Source of the DNA: Blautia sp.
GTDB taxonomy: Bacteria; Bacillota; Clostridia; Lachnospirales; Lachnospiraceae
Assembly: GCA_017515945.1 (NCBI GenBank)
Contig: JAFWDX010000211.1
Coordinates: forward strand, 1-7,676
Direction: 5' to 3'
Length of the DNA: 7,676 nucleotides
Shown here: positions 5,892-7,676 of the stretch, one piece after another
Layout: every line of letters starts with the position of its first letter
How positions within the stretch are numbered: position 1 is the first letter of the stretch
Program-made: the position numbers and the translations under genes
The notes under the pieces: model-generated
Seen by the model: the letters and a program-made list of their open reading frames with translations, nothing else
Databases searched by the model: none
What the model was told of the DNA's origin: nothing

Positions 5892-5996
5892 TATACTCGC
5901 ACGATCAAATAAATGGAAACTGTACCTAATTTTCCGCGCGGTATATGCAGAGGCTCTAACTACGTGGAAGCAAAGCATTCCACGTAGTTAGACCCT
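5892..5996 (-). repeat. Interspersed repeat element, copy B, with 18-bp-arm hairpin
   Basis: This is the reverse-complement counterpart of copy A. The inner module is bounded by CGCACG at 5898-5903 and CGCGCG near 5936-5941, followed by GTATATGCAGAGGCTC. The hairpin end has arms 5952-5969 and 5978-5995, 18 bp with a single mismatch and an 8-nt GCAAAGCA loop. The hairpin ends about 10 nt before the dapF Shine-Dalgarno, so it would be a very stable stem at the end of the dapF leader. The orientation relative to the downstream gene is the same as for copy A and malQ. Confidence 0.8.
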
Positions 5997-6020
5997 TTAG
6001 TATATAAGGAGGATCGATAA

Positions 6021-6941
6021 ATGAAATTTACAAAGATGCACGGAATCGGAAATGACTATGTATATGTGAACTGCTTTGAGGAAAAGGTGGAGGATCCGGC
6101 CAGGGTGGCACAGCTGGTCAGCGACAGACATTTTGGCATTGGCTCGGACGGTCTGATCCTCATAAAGCCCAGCGATGTCGCAGACTGTGAGATGGATATG
6201 TATAATCTGGACGGATCCCGGGGGGCCATGTGCGGCAACGGGATCCGTTGCGTGGCCAAATATGTCTTTGATCACGGGATCGTGAACCGCAAGTCCATCC
6301 GCGTGGCGACAGGCAGCGGTATCCGGGACCTGGAGCTTTCCGTCACGGACGGCAAGGTCTCCCAGGTCCGGGTAAATATGGGCGCACCGATACTGGAGGC
6401 TCCCCGTATCCCCGTTCTGAAACAGCATCTGGGAGAAAGCCGTCCCAGCCCGGCGGCCGCGTCTGTATTTTCCCAGCTGGCTCTGGGAGGGCATGAGACT
6501 GATCCTGCCCAGGTCGTAATAGATGCCCCGCTTGAAACGGCGGGAAGCACCTGGTCCGTCACGGCGGTGTCCATGGGAAATCCGCACCTGATCACTTTTG
6601 TACAGGATACGCAGAGCCTGGACCTGGAGCGGATCGGGCCGGATTTTGAGCATCACCCGGCCTTCCCTGACCGGATCAACACAGAATTCATCCAGGTCGA
6701 GGACGCACATACCCTGCGCATGCGCGTATGGGAGCGCGGCTCAGGAGAAACCCTGGCCTGCGGCACCGGAGCCTGCGCGTCCGCAGTGGCCGCCATCCTG
6801 ACCGGCCGTGTCTCCGCTGACGGACCGGTGCTGGTAAAGCTCCTCGGAGGCGACCTGCATATCGAGTGGAACCGTCAGGTGAACACCGTATACATGACTG
6901 GTCCCGCGACAGAAGTCTTTCACGGTGAGATCGATCTGTAA
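6021..6941 (+). CDS. dapF: Diaminopimelate epimerase
   Basis: A cytoplasmic, PLP-independent racemase that converts LL- to meso-diaminopimelate, for lysine and peptidoglycan cross-links. The two catalytic cysteines are present: C71 in AMCGNGIRC and C247 in LACGTGACA. Other family blocks are MHGIGNDYVYVN at 6-17, FGIGSDGLILI at 38-48, NLDGS at 62-66, SMGNPH at 184-189 and RVWERGSGET at 235-244. The start is fixed by AAGGAGG at 6006-6012, 8 nt before the ATG. At 306 residues it is about 30 longer than the E. coli enzyme (274). The extra length appears to lie at about 130-170, a stretch rich in A, S, P and G between the two halves. It stands alone rather than in a lysine operon, divergent from the amino acid transporter. 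Confidence 0.97.
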   Translation: MKFTKMHGIGNDYVYVNCFEEKVEDPARVAQLVSDRHFGIGSDGLILIKPSDVADCEMDMYNLDGSRGAMCGNGIRCVAKYVFDHGIVNRKSIRVATGSGIRDLELSVTDGKVSQVRVNMGAPILEAPRIPVLKQHLGESRPSPAAASVFSQLALGGHETDPAQVVIDAPLETAGSTWSVTAVSMGNPHLITFVQDTQSLDLERIGPDFEHHPAFPDRINTEFIQVEDAHTLRMRVWERGSGETLACGTGACASAVAAILTGRVSADGPVLVKLLGGDLHIEWNRQVNTVYMTGPATEVFHGEIDL

Positions 6942-6961
6942 AAAATAATTGTATTCCACTG

Positions 6962-7001
6962 AAAAAAGAGCCGGGGAAGGCGAATGTCCTCCCACGGCTC
7001 T
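6962..7001 (-). terminator. Rho-independent terminator of the DtxR-family gene
   Basis: AGAGCCG at 6967-6973 pairs with CGGCTCT at 6995-7001. The stem continues through two mismatches to GG/CC-type pairs around a short loop. On the minus strand the stem is followed by six T (6967-6962), an intrinsic terminator 19 nt after the regulator's stop codon. On the plus strand the trailer is CTTATG, so dapF would be terminated poorly by it, although it lies 26 nt after the dapF stop. Confidence 0.8.
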
Positions 7002-7019
7002 CTTATGCACGGAATCATT

Positions 7020-7385
7020 TTACTCCAGGGAAATATGTGTCTTGATCGCCTCGAAGCTCTCGGGACTGATCACATGCTCGATCCTGCATGCATCCTCCAC
7101 AGCCACCTCCGGATCCACGCCGAGCTTAATCAGCCAGGCAGATAGAAACTGGTGTCTCTCGTAGATCATATCCGCGATCTGCTGGCCGGACGGCGTCAGA
7201 TAAATATATCCCTCCGGTGTGACGGTGATATGTTCTTTTTCCCGGAGATTTTTCATGGCGACACTGACGCTGGATTTTTTGAAGCCCAGCTCCTCGGCAA
7301 TGTCTACCGAACGCACAACGGGCTTTTTATGACTCAGGATCAGGATCGTTTCCAGATAGTTTTCAGCGGATTCATTAGATTTCAA
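7020..7385 (-). CDS. DtxR/MntR-family metal-dependent transcriptional repressor
   Basis: A 121-residue regulator that would bind DNA as a metal-loaded dimer. The N-terminal winged helix spans about 5-70 (recognition region VDIAEELGFKKSSVSVAMKN, wing around TPEGYIYLT), followed by a dimerisation/metal domain. Ligand-type residues are E12, H78 in ERHQF, and C100, E103 and H104 in DACRIEHVIS. The cysteine matches the iron-sensing DtxR/IdeR pattern, where MntR has glutamate, while N9 replaces the MntR aspartate. The metal is therefore likely Fe(II), but this is inference. It lacks the C-terminal SH3-like domain, as MntR does. The start is TTG at 7385 with GAGGTG 7 nt upstream; no ATG fits in frame. 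It is convergent with dapF and has its own promoter, operator-like dyad and terminator. Confidence 0.93.
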   Translation of the reverse strand: MKSNESAENYLETILILSHKKPVVRSVDIAEELGFKKSSVSVAMKNLREKEHITVTPEGYIYLTPSGQQIADMIYERHQFLSAWLIKLGVDPEVAVEDACRIEHVISPESFEAIKTHISLE

Positions 7386-7411
7386 TATTGTTCACCTCAT
7401 CTCAGAAATGA

Positions 7412-7433
7412 ATACTGTTTTCAAAATCAGTAT
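7412..7433. promoter_or_regulatory. Near-palindromic operator candidate at the DtxR-family promoter
   Basis: ATACTG TTTT C AAAA T CAGTAT on the plus strand: 6-bp outer arms (7412-7417 and 7428-7433) and 4-bp inner arms (7418-7421 and 7423-7426), with one bulged T and a central C. It overlaps the -10 box and predicted transcription start of the regulator gene, the classic place for autorepression. The match to known DtxR or MntR boxes is not exact. Confidence 0.5.
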
Positions 7434-7457
7434 ATCATACAAGAATGATTCAGGCAA
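7429..7457 (-). promoter_or_regulatory. Promoter of the DtxR-family gene
   Basis: On the minus strand, TTGCCT at 7457-7452, exactly 17 bp, then TATACT at 7434-7429. It sits about 45 bp upstream of the TTG start and its GAGGTG ribosome binding site. Confidence 0.6.
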
Positions 7458-7584
7458 TTACATTTTTTTTGTGATTTTTATACTAGTGGGCCGTCTCAAT
7501 CATATTTAAACTTAAAGCACCATCTTGACTTCATATACTGCGTTGGGCTCAGTTGCCGTAGCTAGCGACTTATTCATACATTGA

Positions 7585-7645
7585 ACTCCATACCGCACGG
7601 AAAGCAATGTACATTTTCCAGTTATTTCATCGCGCGAGTATAATT
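7585..7645 (+). repeat. Interspersed repeat element, partial copy D
   Basis: CATACCGCACGGAAAGCAAT, then GTACATTTTCC, then a CATCGCGCGAGTATAAT end, matches the distal CGCGCG module of copies A and B in plus orientation. The hairpin half and the AGAGCCTCTG block are absent or decayed. It retains the GGAAA...TTTCC inner dyad better than the other copies. Confidence 0.65.
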
Positions 7646-7661
7646 CTATAGTCATCATTTT

Positions 7662-7668
7662 GGAAGGA
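7662..7668 (+). promoter_or_regulatory. Possible ribosome binding site for a gene starting just past the right edge
   Basis: GGAAGGA at 7662-7668 leaves 8 nt to the window end, which is the spacing seen in front of malQ and dapF in this window. A plus-strand start codon at or just after 7677 would fit. Nothing within the window confirms it. Confidence 0.25.
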
Positions 7669-7676
7669 ACTGATTA

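Noticed and set aside
5782..5991. 69-codon plus-strand reading frame with a hydrophobic start and AAGGAG nearby
   Set aside because: Its second half lies wholly inside interspersed repeat copy B and ends in the hairpin. The AAGGAG is only 3 nt from the TTG and 12 nt from the ATG, and the frame overlaps the predicted dapF promoter.
5978..6006. TTCCAC-N17-TATATA as the dapF promoter
   Set aside because: Transcription would start at about 6013, after the AAGGAGG site, leaving dapF without its ribosome binding site. It is an echo of the malQ repeat unit.

Overview
The window looks like chromosomal DNA of a low-to-mid GC Gram-positive anaerobe, most likely a gut Clostridia member of the Lachnospiraceae type. 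This rests on the strong AAGGAGG-type ribosome binding sites, frequent TTG/GTG starts, an aldo/keto reductase with a C-terminal ferredoxin domain, a short DtxR-family regulator, and protein sequences that look clostridial. The assignment is inference from gene style, not from a marker gene.

Layout from left to right. A 4-alpha-glucanotransferase gene (malQ, minus strand) runs off the left edge, missing only its last residues. Upstream of it (1473-1897) is a gene-free stretch packed with repeats: a tandem 46/47-bp hairpin-promoter duplication, one copy of a roughly 105-bp interspersed element, and a run of GGGGTC-palindrome units. Next are four minus-strand genes, in transcription order: a polar amino acid substrate-binding protein (5526-4717), its permease (4617-3931), its ATPase (3941-3195) and an iron-sulfur aldo/keto reductase (3076-1898). 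The first three form a normal polar amino acid ABC importer operon. The reductase follows after 118 bp and may or may not be co-transcribed. A 494-bp divergent intergenic region (5527-6020) separates the transporter from dapF (plus strand, lysine/peptidoglycan precursor synthesis). It holds back-to-back promoter candidates, stem-loops and two more repeat copies. A DtxR-type metal-dependent repressor (minus strand) converges on dapF and has its own terminator, promoter and a candidate operator. The last 290 bp are non-coding, with another repeat copy and a possible ribosome binding site for a gene starting just past the edge.

The most unusual item is the substrate-binding protein. Its two halves are in the reverse of the normal order for the SBP_bac_3 family: the segment that normally follows the first hinge crossing comes straight after the signal peptide, and the normal N-terminal half is at the C-terminus, joined by a short linker. 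All recognisable ligand-binding motifs are kept. This reads as a natural circular permutation cut at the inter-lobe hinge. The second theme is a dispersed repeat family, four copies in under 8 kb. Two copies sit in the same orientation just upstream of malQ and dapF, and their hairpin arms are followed by promoter-like -10 boxes.
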